A stretch of DNA of 64,000 nucleotides from CAZKFA01 sp964551925 (lineage in GTDB: Bacteria; Cyanobacteriota; Vampirovibrionia; LMEP-6097). Shown piece after piece: positions 41,149 to 49,793 of this stretch. The stretch is from assembly GCA_964551925.1 (NCBI GenBank), contig CAZKFA010000001.1:1-64000 (forward strand). The letters run 5' to 3'. Positions within the stretch are counted from its first letter, which is position 1. Every line of letters starts with the position of its first letter. The notes beneath the pieces were generated by a model. It did not search any database and was not told the origin of the DNA. It saw only the letters and a program-made list of their open reading frames with translations. Position numbers and translations under genes: made by a program.

Positions 41149-43923
41149 CTAGTGCGTTTGCGCAGCTAACACTGTTGAGGTTTTTGAAATTTGCCAAAAC
41201 TTTTGAGGCATTAAAGCATTTAAAACTTCATCTGGTCTTTGAGTACCATTTAGAGTCATTTCAACTAAATCCGGTTCTAAAAATTTCATTCTTATAATCT
41301 GATCCCGAATATTCTTGACACTTGCTTTGCCTTTGCTTGATTTGGTAATTTCTATTGTTGTTTGAGTAAGGAACTCATCAATTCGCTCTTGACTTAATTG
41401 TATTAGTTTAGAATCATTTGCAAATATTTGACTTGGACCGCATGAGGGCTTGTTAAAACTTATTAACTTAGCTTGAAAATTGGTTTCAAGTACATGGTTG
41501 ATTGACGAGTACGTCTCAACAACGTCTACCACTTCTGTGATTCTAGCTTGTTTTGGCAATTCTTTGTTTAAAATTTCTTTTAATGTCTCTAAATTAACAA
41601 AAACTTCAGCTAGTTCTAATATTATATATTCCCCAAAACTCTCAATAAATAACCCTAATGCTGGTCCCCAGCTTATTTTAATTCGTTGATTGAAGCCATT
41701 TGTAAATACAACTGGAAGCCCAGAACGCCTTAGAGCATGCTCAAAAAGCCTCTGAAAATCAAGATGACTGATAAAACGCAAATCTCCAATCTTAGTGATT
41801 TTTAATCTTACTTTTTGTTTGGTTGCAGTATTCTTGCCTACGGGCTCTGGGCTAACCTTAGGAATGGCGATATTGATATCTTGATCTCGTCCTTTGATTA
41901 TATCTTCTTGGTTAAGACTGCTCGCGCAAATAATTTGTCTTTTATCTCGGCTGATTTCATCAACAAAAGGATTATGATCAGACAGATCTTTACTGACTAA
42001 ATTTTTGACGTCAAGATTAAAGCAAACTCCACAGGCATGACATTTATTTTCTGTGCAAGCCAGAGTTTCTTTCATATCAATAGCGGCTTGCCATTCCCGC
42101 ACTAAGAACTCATCAGTGAATCCAATACTTAATACATCCCATGGTTGTTTAGAACCAGGTTCTCTGTGGCGCATTGCTTCATGATCTAAATCTAAATTAA
42201 ATTTAGCCGCTGACTCTTTCCATCGATTGATATCGAAGTGTTCATTCCATGACTGTAATCGGCTCCCAGATTGCCAAAGATCGAGTAGTACTTTTGACCA
42301 ACTGCGATCTGCTCTTGAAAGTACACTCTCGATCAAAGCTAATTCTGGTTCAGTACAGTTTAATTTGACTGCGCGAGTAAGTCCGCGTTCTCTTAATCCA
42401 TCTTTAAGATATTTTTGTTTGCGCTTGAATTCTTCTACACTGCATTGACTAAACCACTGGAAAGCAGTGAAAGTTTTTGGTATAAAAGTCGAAATGGTGC
42501 AAGTGATATCAAGTGGCTTTAAATGCAATTCTGGATTGAGTTTGCGGCTTTGCTTTGACATGTTGATTGCCCAAGAAAGTATATCCAAGATACCATCAAG
42601 ATCAGAATCTTCCTCAAAAGGTAAGCCAATCATAAAATATAACTTGATATGAGACCAACCAGTTTCGTAACTACCTTTGATTGTTTTGTGGATTTGTTCT
42701 TGATTCAGACCTTTATTGATGATTTTACGCATGCGCTCTGTACCAGCTTCTGGAGCAAAGGTCATGCCTGATTTGCGAGTCTGACTGATCTCTGCTGCTA
42801 AGCCAAGATTAAAACGATCTACTCGTTGTGATGGCATCGAAAGTGAGACACCATTTTGAGAGTGTACTTCATTAATGGCCTTGGCTGTTTCGGTTAAGCA
42901 AGTATAGTCACTAGCGGATAACGACAATAGAGTAAAATCTTCGTAGCCCGATTTGCGAGCAGATTCTTCACTGAGGCGCAATAGATCTTCTGGACTGCGC
43001 TCTCTGACAGGTAAGTAAGTGTATCCTACTTGGCAGAAACGACAGCCTCTGTCGCAACCACGACGAATTTCTAATACTTGTTTGTCTTGGACTGTTTTTA
43101 TATTAGGAATAGGACCACTCACTGGTTGGTTGAAGTCTGTAAGATTTTGAGTAACGCGTTTGAGTACAGGAAATGGTACTGCGGTAATTGGCTTCGGGAT
43201 GCCGTCGACATCAGGTTTATAAAACCTTGGCACGTATATCCCTTGTAGCTGTGCTAAATCAAATAAAATCTTCTCGCGTAATTCTTGGGATAACTGAGCT
43301 TTAAGTGGATAATTTTTTAGGCTAGAAGTATCATTAACATTGAGTTCTGGGTGAGCCCTCAGAAATTGGCGTTTGGACTCTAACATAGAGTCTTGCACTT
43401 CTGTAATTAATTCTTCGCCATCACCAATAATATAGAAATCAAAAAACTCAGCCATTGGTTCAGGATTGAATACCGCTGGACCACCAGCGAAAATCAATGG
43501 AGAAGAGTGATCGCGATCTTTGGAGTAAAAAGGGATCTTTGGTAAATCCAAAATAGTAAAAATATTTATATAACAAAGTTCATAAGCTAAAGAGAAGCCA
43601 AGTAAATCAAAATCATTTAATGAGCGATTAGATTCCCAACCCCAAAGTGGCAGATCCTGATCGCGTAGAAGCTGCTCCATGTCTGACATTGGGGCATAAG
43701 CCCTATCACACAAATAATCAGGGTGTTGATTGACAATGTTATAAAGAATCTTTAGTCCAAAGTTTGACATGCCTAGCTCATAGAGATCAGGGTAGATTAA
43801 TGCCATGCGTGACTTGGCTGAATCCCAGTCCTTGTGATAGGTACCATGCTCGTTACCAAGATATTGACCGGGCTTCTCGACTTGTGGTAGTAATTCTGTT
43901 CTTAGTTTTTCGAGGATAGACAT
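41149..43923 (-). CDS. Radical SAM protein, TIGR03960 type fused to TIGR03936/DUF2344 domain
   Basis: The N-terminus (1-230) is a B12-binding-like domain. The radical SAM core follows with EIRRGCDRGCRFCQVGYTYLPVRER, CxxxCxxC at its heart. A cysteine cluster (CTENKCHACGVC) lies near residue 640. The last 230 residues are the DUF2344 domain, starting QKVRLKITKIGDLRFISHLDF. The exact reaction is unknown, but genes of this kind are often beside rne or ribosomal protein L21 genes, as here. TAGAAT (minus strand, 43931-43936) ends seven bases before the ATG and is formed at the edge of the inverted-repeat element 43935-44063. The length of 924 aa fits the fused form. Confidence 0.9.
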   Translation of the reverse strand: MSILEKLRTELLPQVEKPGQYLGNEHGTYHKDWDSAKSRMALIYPDLYELGMSNFGLKILYNIVNQHPDYLCDRAYAPMSDMEQLLRDQDLPLWGWESNRSLNDFDLLGFSLAYELCYINIFTILDLPKIPFYSKDRDHSSPLIFAGGPAVFNPEPMAEFFDFYIIGDGEELITEVQDSMLESKRQFLRAHPELNVNDTSSLKNYPLKAQLSQELREKILFDLAQLQGIYVPRFYKPDVDGIPKPITAVPFPVLKRVTQNLTDFNQPVSGPIPNIKTVQDKQVLEIRRGCDRGCRFCQVGYTYLPVRERSPEDLLRLSEESARKSGYEDFTLLSLSASDYTCLTETAKAINEVHSQNGVSLSMPSQRVDRFNLGLAAEISQTRKSGMTFAPEAGTERMRKIINKGLNQEQIHKTIKGSYETGWSHIKLYFMIGLPFEEDSDLDGILDILSWAINMSKQSRKLNPELHLKPLDITCTISTFIPKTFTAFQWFSQCSVEEFKRKQKYLKDGLRERGLTRAVKLNCTEPELALIESVLSRADRSWSKVLLDLWQSGSRLQSWNEHFDINRWKESAAKFNLDLDHEAMRHREPGSKQPWDVLSIGFTDEFLVREWQAAIDMKETLACTENKCHACGVCFNLDVKNLVSKDLSDHNPFVDEISRDKRQIICASSLNQEDIIKGRDQDINIAIPKVSPEPVGKNTATKQKVRLKITKIGDLRFISHLDFQRLFEHALRRSGLPVVFTNGFNQRIKISWGPALGLFIESFGEYIILELAEVFVNLETLKEILNKELPKQARITEVVDVVETYSSINHVLETNFQAKLISFNKPSCGPSQIFANDSKLIQLSQERIDEFLTQTTIEITKSSKGKASVKNIRDQIIRMKFLEPDLVEMTLNGTQRPDEVLNALMPQKFWQISKTSTVLAAQTH

Positions 43924-43934
43924 TTTGAAAATTC

Positions 43935-44063
43935 TAGAATCGTAGTGAAAAGCTCCCAGATGCTAGGCTTGCGAACATCGAGCCACCGGAGTTTACTACT
44001 CGTAAATGAGGATGGCGAGAGGTGAGTATAACGACGCAGATGGGACTTTGCGCTGCGATTCTA
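43935..44063. repeat. 129-bp inverted-repeat element between rpsJ and the radical SAM gene
   Basis: TAGAATCGTAGTGAAAAGC (43935 onwards) is an imperfect inverted copy of the right end (reading back from 44063, TAGAATCGCAGCGCAAAG). Both are followed by TCCCA. The right end includes the rpsJ stop codon (44061-44063); the left end supplies bases of the next gene's -10 element. The interior is GC-richer than its surroundings. No gene is seen inside. Confidence 0.65.
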
Positions 44064-44390
44064 TACTCTGACAGCGATATCAACACCAGCTGGTAAATCT
44101 AAATCTTTAAGTGCAACGGTTGTTTCATGAGTTGGATCAAGTAAGTCGATTAAACGAGCGTGAGTTTTGATTTGAAAATGTTCACGAGACTTCTTGTCTA
44201 CGTGTGGTGATCTTAGTACGCAATATCTGCGAATATTACTTGGCAAAGGAATTGGACCGCTAACTCTAGCACCAGTGCGTTCTGCGGCCTCGACGATTTG
44301 TTTAGCTGAAGCATCAAGATTTGCAGCATCATAACTTTTCAGTCTGATACGAATGCGGTTTTGTTGTTTTTTCTTTGTTTTAGTTGCCAT
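44061..44390 (-). CDS. rpsJ: 30S ribosomal protein S10
   Basis: S10 belongs to the small subunit and also to antitermination complexes (NusE). The pattern IRIRLKSYDAANLDASAKQIVEAAERTGARVSGPIPLP is clear, with RRYCVLRSPHVDKKSREHFQIKTHARLIDL. The length of 109 aa is normal. It is not followed by rplC, so it is separated from the S10 operon, as is known for cyanobacteria, where it lies near tuf. TATAAT (minus strand, 44402-44407) is eleven bases from the ATG. The stop codon lies in an inverted-repeat element. Confidence 0.97.
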   Translation of the reverse strand: MATKTKKKQQNRIRIRLKSYDAANLDASAKQIVEAAERTGARVSGPIPLPSNIRRYCVLRSPHVDKKSREHFQIKTHARLIDLLDPTHETTVALKDLDLPAGVDIAVRV

Positions 44391-44401
44391 ACGAGTTAAT
44401 A

Positions 44402-44407
44402 ATTATA
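44402..44407 (-). promoter_or_regulatory. rpsJ -10 element
   Basis: TATAAT on the minus strand with eleven bases to the ATG, leaving a leader of only a few bases. Confidence 0.5.
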
Positions 44408-44449
44408 ACTAGAATCAGCATTCTTTGCAGTATTTAAGCCATTCACACA

Positions 44450-44484
44450 AAAGAATTAATTTTACAGTGTAAAATTAATTCTTT
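44450..44484. repeat. Perfect 17-bp-arm palindrome upstream of rpsJ and at the end of the next gene
   Basis: AAAGAATTAATTTTACA (44450-44466) and its exact reverse complement (44468-44484) flank a central G. The stop codon of the gene at 44483-45223 starts inside the right arm. The centre TTTACAGTGTAAA shares the TACA(C/G)TGTA core with other palindromes here. It may end the upstream mRNA or bind a regulator of rpsJ. Confidence 0.8.
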
Positions 44485-45223
44485 AGAAGTCTAAGTCCGA
44501 ATCCCCATCATCTTCAAAGAAATTCTGATTTAAGTCAGGAATATTATCCCAAGGGACTCCCTCTTCTGGATCTTGAACTTCTGGCGTTTGTGGCGCATTT
44601 TGAGGGACTTTCTCGTATTTGGCGTAAGGATTATCAGTTGCCGGTTGATAATTTTGTGGAATTTTGGGGATAATGAAGTTAGGCTCTTGATAGAGTTTGG
44701 CGTCTGCGCGTAAATCTATAGGACAAGTGGCGTTATCTTTTTCCAATAATAGGCTAATGAAATGTGCTGATTTAATGTAGGTATTGCTGATGACCTCGTT
44801 GCGATTAAAATAGTAGATTTTGCGCACGAAATGTTTATCTTCGTGAATACGATCATAAGCATTAGCTGGATCGAAATCAGCAGCCATATTGTCGAGGCGA
44901 CTTTCTTTTATGGTCTCAGCTTTGTAAGAGGTAAATTTTCCAACTTCGTTTATCCAATGTATTTCTTTTACTGTAGGTCCAAGTAGTTCATCTTGTTGTA
45001 ACATTACTGCTACAAATACCTCACCATAAGGGATGTAAGTTACAACTTCGATTTGTGATTTGCCCCAAGGGCAATCGACCATAGATTGAATGGTAAATTC
45101 TTCATTGATATGTAATGGTTGTTTAGTTTCTGATTCGGATTTTTTCTTTGACTTAAATATAGATAGAGCTTGCGCTGGGTTTGAGAAATATAAAAGAGTA
45201 GCCAATAGCAAAATACGTAGCAT
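44483..45223 (-). CDS. Exported hypothetical protein
   Basis: I do not recognise this 246-residue protein. It has a signal peptide (MLRILLLATLLYFSNPAQA) and a mature part with mixed beta strands, two cysteines (VDCPWG and ATCPID) that might pair, and a proline-rich, acidic C-terminus (QTPEVQDPEEGVPWDN). TATAAT (minus strand, 45231-45236) ends seven bases before the ATG, consistent with leaderless expression. It is followed by rpsJ but has its own 3' palindrome, so cotranscription is unclear. Confidence 0.75.
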   Translation of the reverse strand: MLRILLLATLLYFSNPAQALSIFKSKKKSESETKQPLHINEEFTIQSMVDCPWGKSQIEVVTYIPYGEVFVAVMLQQDELLGPTVKEIHWINEVGKFTSYKAETIKESRLDNMAADFDPANAYDRIHEDKHFVRKIYYFNRNEVISNTYIKSAHFISLLLEKDNATCPIDLRADAKLYQEPNFIIPKIPQNYQPATDNPYAKYEKVPQNAPQTPEVQDPEEGVPWDNIPDLNQNFFEDDGDSDLDF

Positions 45224-45248
45224 TCACATTATTATACCAATGGCAAGT

Positions 45249-45755
45249 CTAATGTTTCTTATGCAATTTACGATATTTATAAGGACTTAAGCTTAATCCA
45301 TTGCTTTGCCAGATATTAAGCTGATTGGATTTGGCAAAAGCTAAAGCATCTTTTAGCTTTTGATTATGAGGATCATTTTTGTCGAAGATAAAAATCTCAG
45401 CCCAACCATTTCGTAATATTTCTTCATTGAGGAATTTTTTCTGTCCATTACCTTCATAGAAAACATAAGCGAGTGTTCTTGAGTACTTGTCTGTCTTCTC
45501 TCGTCCATATTCTATCCAGATTTGCTCACCTGCTTGAATTTGACTGTAAACAAAATTTTGTGCTCTTTTACCCCAGGGTTCTTGACTGTATTCTGGCGTA
45601 TCAATTCCTAATAAACGTAGTTGAGTTTTGTTACCAGACTGATCTTGTATTAGTAAAGAATCACCATCTTGTGCTCTGATAAAGAAGAACTCATTAGCGC
45701 TACTGTTGTGGCAAGCACTAAGGCAGATTGCGACTAACAACAATAGAACACGCAT
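45249..45755 (-). CDS. Thermonuclease (SNase-like) family lipoprotein
   Basis: The protein should be an exported calcium-dependent nuclease. A lipoprotein signal ends LSAC (lipidated Cys15). The SNase core reads RAQDGDSLLI, LRLLGIDTPE and DKYSRTLAYVF; the catalytic Arg/Asp/Glu positions look intact. The length of 168 aa is typical. TAGAAT (minus strand) is nine bases from the ATG. It is followed by the hypothetical exported gene on the same strand. Confidence 0.88.
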   Translation of the reverse strand: MRVLLLLVAICLSACHNSSANEFFFIRAQDGDSLLIQDQSGNKTQLRLLGIDTPEYSQEPWGKRAQNFVYSQIQAGEQIWIEYGREKTDKYSRTLAYVFYEGNGQKKFLNEEILRNGWAEIFIFDKNDPHNQKLKDALAFAKSNQLNIWQSNGLSLSPYKYRKLHKKH

Positions 45756-45807
45756 TATAAAACAATTCTAGCAAAGTGCTTACTTTCTTGCTAACATTAT
45801 CCATTTA

Positions 45808-46518
45808 ATGGCAGTTGAGCGCAGTTACAAATATTTAAATATCATCACAGTTTGTTTTGTTGTTGCTTTGTTGATTGCAAATCTAGCTGGTTGTATTAAA
45901 ATCATCCGCATAACAATTCCTTTTGTGGATTTTAGTTTTAGCTGTACTACTGGATTGCTATTGTTCCCTGCAACATATTTGATAGGTGATTTACTTACTG
46001 AGGTTTATGGCTATGCTCAAAGCCGGCGTGTCATTTGGACTGGATTTGGATCACTGATAGCTTCAAACCTAATCATACAGGGCTTTGTGGCTTTGCCACC
46101 AGATCCTGATTGGGGACTGCAAGAATCTTATCAACAAATATTCAATCAGAGCTTTCGCGTTAGTATGGCAAGTATGGTTGCTTTTTTCTGTGGAGAGTTT
46201 ACCAATAGCTATGTAGTCGCTAAATTAAAAGTTATTACTAAAGGTAAAATGCAATGGCTAAGAATTATTGGTTCGACTGTAGCTGGTGAACTAGTTGATA
46301 CTTTAATAATATTTCCTCTGGGTTTCTTGGGAGCAGCAGGTTATCCAATCTCACTAATGATAGGGGTTATAGCAACTAGTTATATATTTAAAGTTTGTTG
46401 GGAGATATTAGCTTATCCATTGACACGACAATTAATAGCTTTTTTGAAGCGTTCTGAAGTAGAAGATTACTATGACTATGATACCAACTTTAGTCCTTTT
46501 CATTTAAATCATGCCTAA
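45808..46518 (+). CDS. Queuosine-precursor transporter family (YhhQ/VUT)
   Basis: This 236-residue membrane protein has about six hydrophobic segments. The family signature is GLLLFPATYLIGDLLTEVYGYAQSRRVIW. YhhQ proteins import queuosine precursors such as preQ0/preQ1 for tRNA modification. CATTAT ends seven bases before the ATG at 45808, suggesting leaderless expression. It overlaps the dihydroorotase-family gene by eight bases, which is a surprising pairing. An alternative vitamin substrate cannot be excluded. Confidence 0.83.
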   Translation: MAVERSYKYLNIITVCFVVALLIANLAGCIKIIRITIPFVDFSFSCTTGLLLFPATYLIGDLLTEVYGYAQSRRVIWTGFGSLIASNLIIQGFVALPPDPDWGLQESYQQIFNQSFRVSMASMVAFFCGEFTNSYVVAKLKVITKGKMQWLRIIGSTVAGELVDTLIIFPLGFLGAAGYPISLMIGVIATSYIFKVCWEILAYPLTRQLIAFLKRSEVEDYYDYDTNFSPFHLNHA

Positions 46519-47857
46519 AACAACACTAATTAAGAACGCAACTATTATTAACGAAGCTAAGCGTTTCGTTGGTTCTGTGTTGATCGAAGGTAAATTGATC
46601 AAGCAGATTATTACTAACGTAGGAGACTTAGATAGCTGCCAAGCTGGGACTGTGATTGATGCTACTGGTTGTTTTCTGATTCCTGGCATGATTGATGGGC
46701 AAGTGCATTTTAGAGAGCCAGGGCTGACGCACAAGGGAGATATTTTTACGGAGTCTAAAGCAGCTATTGCTGGTGGTACTACTTCTTTTATGGAGATGCC
46801 TAATACTATTCCTCGGGTACTTGATCGTAAAACTTTAGATGAGAAGTTTGCAATTGGAGCAAAGCAGTCGATGGCTAACTATTCTTTTTATATGGGTACT
46901 TCAAACACTAATATTGATGAGGTTTTGAAGGTAGATCCTAAGCTGATTTGTGGCATCAAAATGTTTCTCGGATCTTCCACTGGTGATATGCTTGTCGATG
47001 ATCAGAATGCTATAGAAAAACTATTAGCTGAAACACAGATGCTGATTGCTTGTCATTGTGAGGATGAAGATACTATTATTGCTAATGCTAATAAGTATCG
47101 CAGTGAGATGGGTGAAGATCTGCCACTAGAGTATCATAGTAAGATTCGTAATCATAAGGCTTGTTATTTATCAAGCTCGCAGATTATCAAGAAAGCTAAG
47201 AAGTTTCAATCACGCTTGCACGTCTTGCATTTAACTACGGCTGATGAAATGGAATTGTTTGATAATAAGACAGAACTAGCCAAAAAGCGCATTACGGCTG
47301 AGGTTTGTGTGCATCATCTTTGGTTCACTAATAAAGATTACAAACAAAAAGGTAATTTTATTAAATGGAACCCTTCTATTAAAGATCCAGAGGATCGTAA
47401 TGCTTTGCGCAAGGCAGTGAAGAATAATACCATTGATATTATTGCAACGGATCACGCTCCGCATACTCTTGAGGAGAAGAATAATACTTACTTCAAATGC
47501 CCTTCTGGAGGACCTTTGGTGCAACATTCTTTGGTTGCATTATTAGAAATGTGTGAGCAAGGGATTTTTAATTTTGAAACTATAGTTAATAAGACGAGCC
47601 ACTCACCAGCGATTTGTTTTCAAGTTGAGAATAGAGGTTTCATTCGTGAGGGTTACGCTGCTGATTTGGTTTTGTTCAAGCGTAATCCTTGGCAAGTAAA
47701 CAAGGATAATATTTTATATAAGTGCGGCTGGTCACCGTTTGAAGGACAAACTTTTAATTATCAAATTACTCATACTCTCGTCAATGGACACTTGGTATAC
47801 GCCAACGGCAATATTGATGAGGCTTATAGAGGGGAGCAGTTGGAGTTTGTGCGATAG
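46511..47857 (+). CDS. Dihydroorotase-family amidohydrolase with Gln in the first metal motif
   Basis: The family closes carbamoyl-aspartate in pyrimidine synthesis. The metal motif that is normally DxHxH reads D62-G-Q64-V-H66 (IDGQVHFREPGLTHKGDI), so one histidine ligand is Gln. Downstream ligands look present: KMFLGSSTGDM, CHCEDED, HVLHLTTADE and ATDHAPH. A subset of bacterial dihydroorotases, including Bacteroidetes types, shares DQVHFREPG, so activity may be retained. It is about 448 aa and class I-like. It shares a transcript with the YhhQ-type gene. Allantoinase or an inactive paralogue are alternatives. Confidence 0.8.
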   Translation: MPKTTLIKNATIINEAKRFVGSVLIEGKLIKQIITNVGDLDSCQAGTVIDATGCFLIPGMIDGQVHFREPGLTHKGDIFTESKAAIAGGTTSFMEMPNTIPRVLDRKTLDEKFAIGAKQSMANYSFYMGTSNTNIDEVLKVDPKLICGIKMFLGSSTGDMLVDDQNAIEKLLAETQMLIACHCEDEDTIIANANKYRSEMGEDLPLEYHSKIRNHKACYLSSSQIIKKAKKFQSRLHVLHLTTADEMELFDNKTELAKKRITAEVCVHHLWFTNKDYKQKGNFIKWNPSIKDPEDRNALRKAVKNNTIDIIATDHAPHTLEEKNNTYFKCPSGGPLVQHSLVALLEMCEQGIFNFETIVNKTSHSPAICFQVENRGFIREGYAADLVLFKRNPWQVNKDNILYKCGWSPFEGQTFNYQITHTLVNGHLVYANGNIDEAYRGEQLEFVR

Positions 47858-47858
47858 C

Positions 47859-47888
47859 TTGACATGACACTCCCAATAGTGTTATATT
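47859..47888 (+). promoter_or_regulatory. Consensus promoter of the FtsH-like gene, with inverted repeat in the spacer
   Basis: TTGACA (47859-47864) and TATATT (47883-47888) are 18 bp apart. ACACT/AGTGT flanks the spacer as an inverted repeat and could be an operator. The start codon lies only 9-12 bases downstream, so the mRNA has almost no leader. Confidence 0.65.
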
Positions 47889-47897
47889 GACTTACTC

Positions 47898-49793
47898 GTG
47901 ATGCCAAGAATAACCTCTAATCCTTTAGCGAATTTAGCTTTAGTCGCAGCAGCTTTTAGTGCTGGCTGTGGTGGATATGAGGAAATACCAACTACTCCAA
48001 AAACAGAGACAGCGATCGTTGATAATATTCCTGATACCAAGCCTTCGATACAACTTCCTGATAGTGATGCTTTGATTCAAAAAATAAAATTAGGCAAAGT
48101 TGATTCTATCTCTATGACTTATGCTGATACTGGAATGCGTTATCCTTTCTACACGATTCTTTTGACTAATGGCAATACCGTCTATCTAGACATCCCTGAG
48201 GACTTAGCCTCAAGAAAGCAAATCGGTGACGCGCTAGCTCGATCATTAGCAAAGAATAAATATGTAACTCTGATATCAGAACGATCTATTATAAGAGATC
48301 TAAGTAAAGCTCTGACTTCTAGTGCTGGAATCATTATTCCTATTGTCGCACTGATATTTTTAATAGGTTACATAAATACGAAAAAAGAAGAAATGGATTC
48401 TGATGACCGAGTTATCAAACCGGGTGGAAACAACCCACAAAAAACTTCAGTAAAATTTTCAGATATACGTGGTAATAAAGAGAACGTCAAATTATTACAA
48501 GATATAGTAGCCTTACTCAAAAATATCAATAAATCAGAAGTCAAAATCCCCAGAGGAATTCTTCTATATGGTGGTCCAGGTACTGGTAAAACAATCATGG
48601 CTAAAGCTGTTGCAAACGAAGCTGGTATGAACTTCATAGCAATTAGTGGTTCAGACTTTATTGAAATATTCGCGGGGCAAGGAGCGAGAAAAGTCCGAGA
48701 GGTTTTTGCTACTGCAAGAAAACATAAACCTTGCATTATTTTTATTGATGAGATTGATGGAATTGGCAAGAATAGAAATGGTGCTCATGACGAAAGACTT
48801 CAAACAGTAAATCAAATTTTGGCTGAAATGGATGGCTTCAAATCAGGCAGTGGTGTTATGGTTATGGCGGCAACTAATGATCCTGAGTCTTTAGATCCAG
48901 CCTTAATGCGAGAAGGTAGATTTGATTATAAGGTGCATATTGCAAATCCAAGTTCTATTGAGCAAAGAGCAGATATTTTGGATTTATACATTGAGAAGAA
49001 AAAGAAATCAGGGCGAATCGATGATGATATAAGCGCGGTAGAGGTTGCTAAAAAAACAATTGGTTTCTCTGGAGCTCAACTTGAAGCAGTGATTGAACAA
49101 GCTGATATCCATGCTATTAGGCAAGGTAGAGATAAAATTTGTAAAAAAGATATTGCAGAAGCAATTAATCAAGTGTTATTAGGAATCAAATCTGATATTA
49201 AGCCAACTCCTGAAGCGCAAAGAGCCATTGCCATACATGAATTTGGTGGGCACTATTTAGTAGCAAGAAGTGCTGGAGTAAAAGTAAATGAAGTTTCTAT
49301 TATTCCAAGAGGTAAATCTTTAGGACATATAACTATAGAACCTAATGATAATGAACTAATGAATCAATCTAAAGACGCGTTACTAAGAAGGTTGGTTGTT
49401 TTGTTGGGTGGCAGAGCAGGCGAGAAAATCTTGGGTTCTAGCATCACAGTCGGAGCAGAAGATGATCTAAACAAAGCTAGAAGCTTACTAAGATTAATGT
49501 TAAGTTCAAATATGCTCGGTACTACAATGTACAGTTATGATAATCCAGATCTACCATTATCAGCAAATGATGAAGAAATTGCCATAAAATTATTTCAAGC
49601 TGCGGAACAAACAGCAGAAGAAATTATCAAAGAATTTCCTCGTGATGATATAGAAAAACTGATAGCAAGAATCTTTAAAGAAGAAGAGATTACTGGTGAC
49701 GCTGCTAATCAATTAGGTGAAGAAGTTATTGACAGGGCTATCTGGACAAAAGCTAGAGAGCGAGCTGATGCTTTTGTTAAGACTCAGGATTAA
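47898..49793 (+). CDS. FtsH-like AAA+ membrane protein with non-canonical peptidase motif
   Basis: FtsH is a membrane-bound ATP-dependent metalloprotease. The N-terminus resembles a lipoprotein signal (AAAFSAGCGGYEE), a second membrane segment is near residue 140 (IIPIVALIFLIGY). The AAA+ domain has GGPGTGKT, IIFIDEIDGIG and REGRFD. The peptidase domain should show HEAGH, but here it is HEFGGH (H446 to H451, from the ATG at 47901), so HEXXH is lost or shifted to HEXXXH. The third metal ligand region (TVGAEDDLNKA) is kept. It may be a proteolytically inactive chaperone-like homologue or an altered protease. The start is GTG 47898 or ATG 47901. It overlaps the convergent ATPase gene by 17 nt. 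Confidence 0.85.
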   Translation: MMPRITSNPLANLALVAAAFSAGCGGYEEIPTTPKTETAIVDNIPDTKPSIQLPDSDALIQKIKLGKVDSISMTYADTGMRYPFYTILLTNGNTVYLDIPEDLASRKQIGDALARSLAKNKYVTLISERSIIRDLSKALTSSAGIIIPIVALIFLIGYINTKKEEMDSDDRVIKPGGNNPQKTSVKFSDIRGNKENVKLLQDIVALLKNINKSEVKIPRGILLYGGPGTGKTIMAKAVANEAGMNFIAISGSDFIEIFAGQGARKVREVFATARKHKPCIIFIDEIDGIGKNRNGAHDERLQTVNQILAEMDGFKSGSGVMVMAATNDPESLDPALMREGRFDYKVHIANPSSIEQRADILDLYIEKKKKSGRIDDDISAVEVAKKTIGFSGAQLEAVIEQADIHAIRQGRDKICKKDIAEAINQVLLGIKSDIKPTPEAQRAIAIHEFGGHYLVARSAGVKVNEVSIIPRGKSLGHITIEPNDNELMNQSKDALLRRLVVLLGGRAGEKILGSSITVGAEDDLNKARSLLRLMLSSNMLGTTMYSYDNPDLPLSANDEEIAIKLFQAAEQTAEEIIKEFPRDDIEKLIARIFKEEEITGDAANQLGEEVIDRAIWTKARERADAFVKTQD

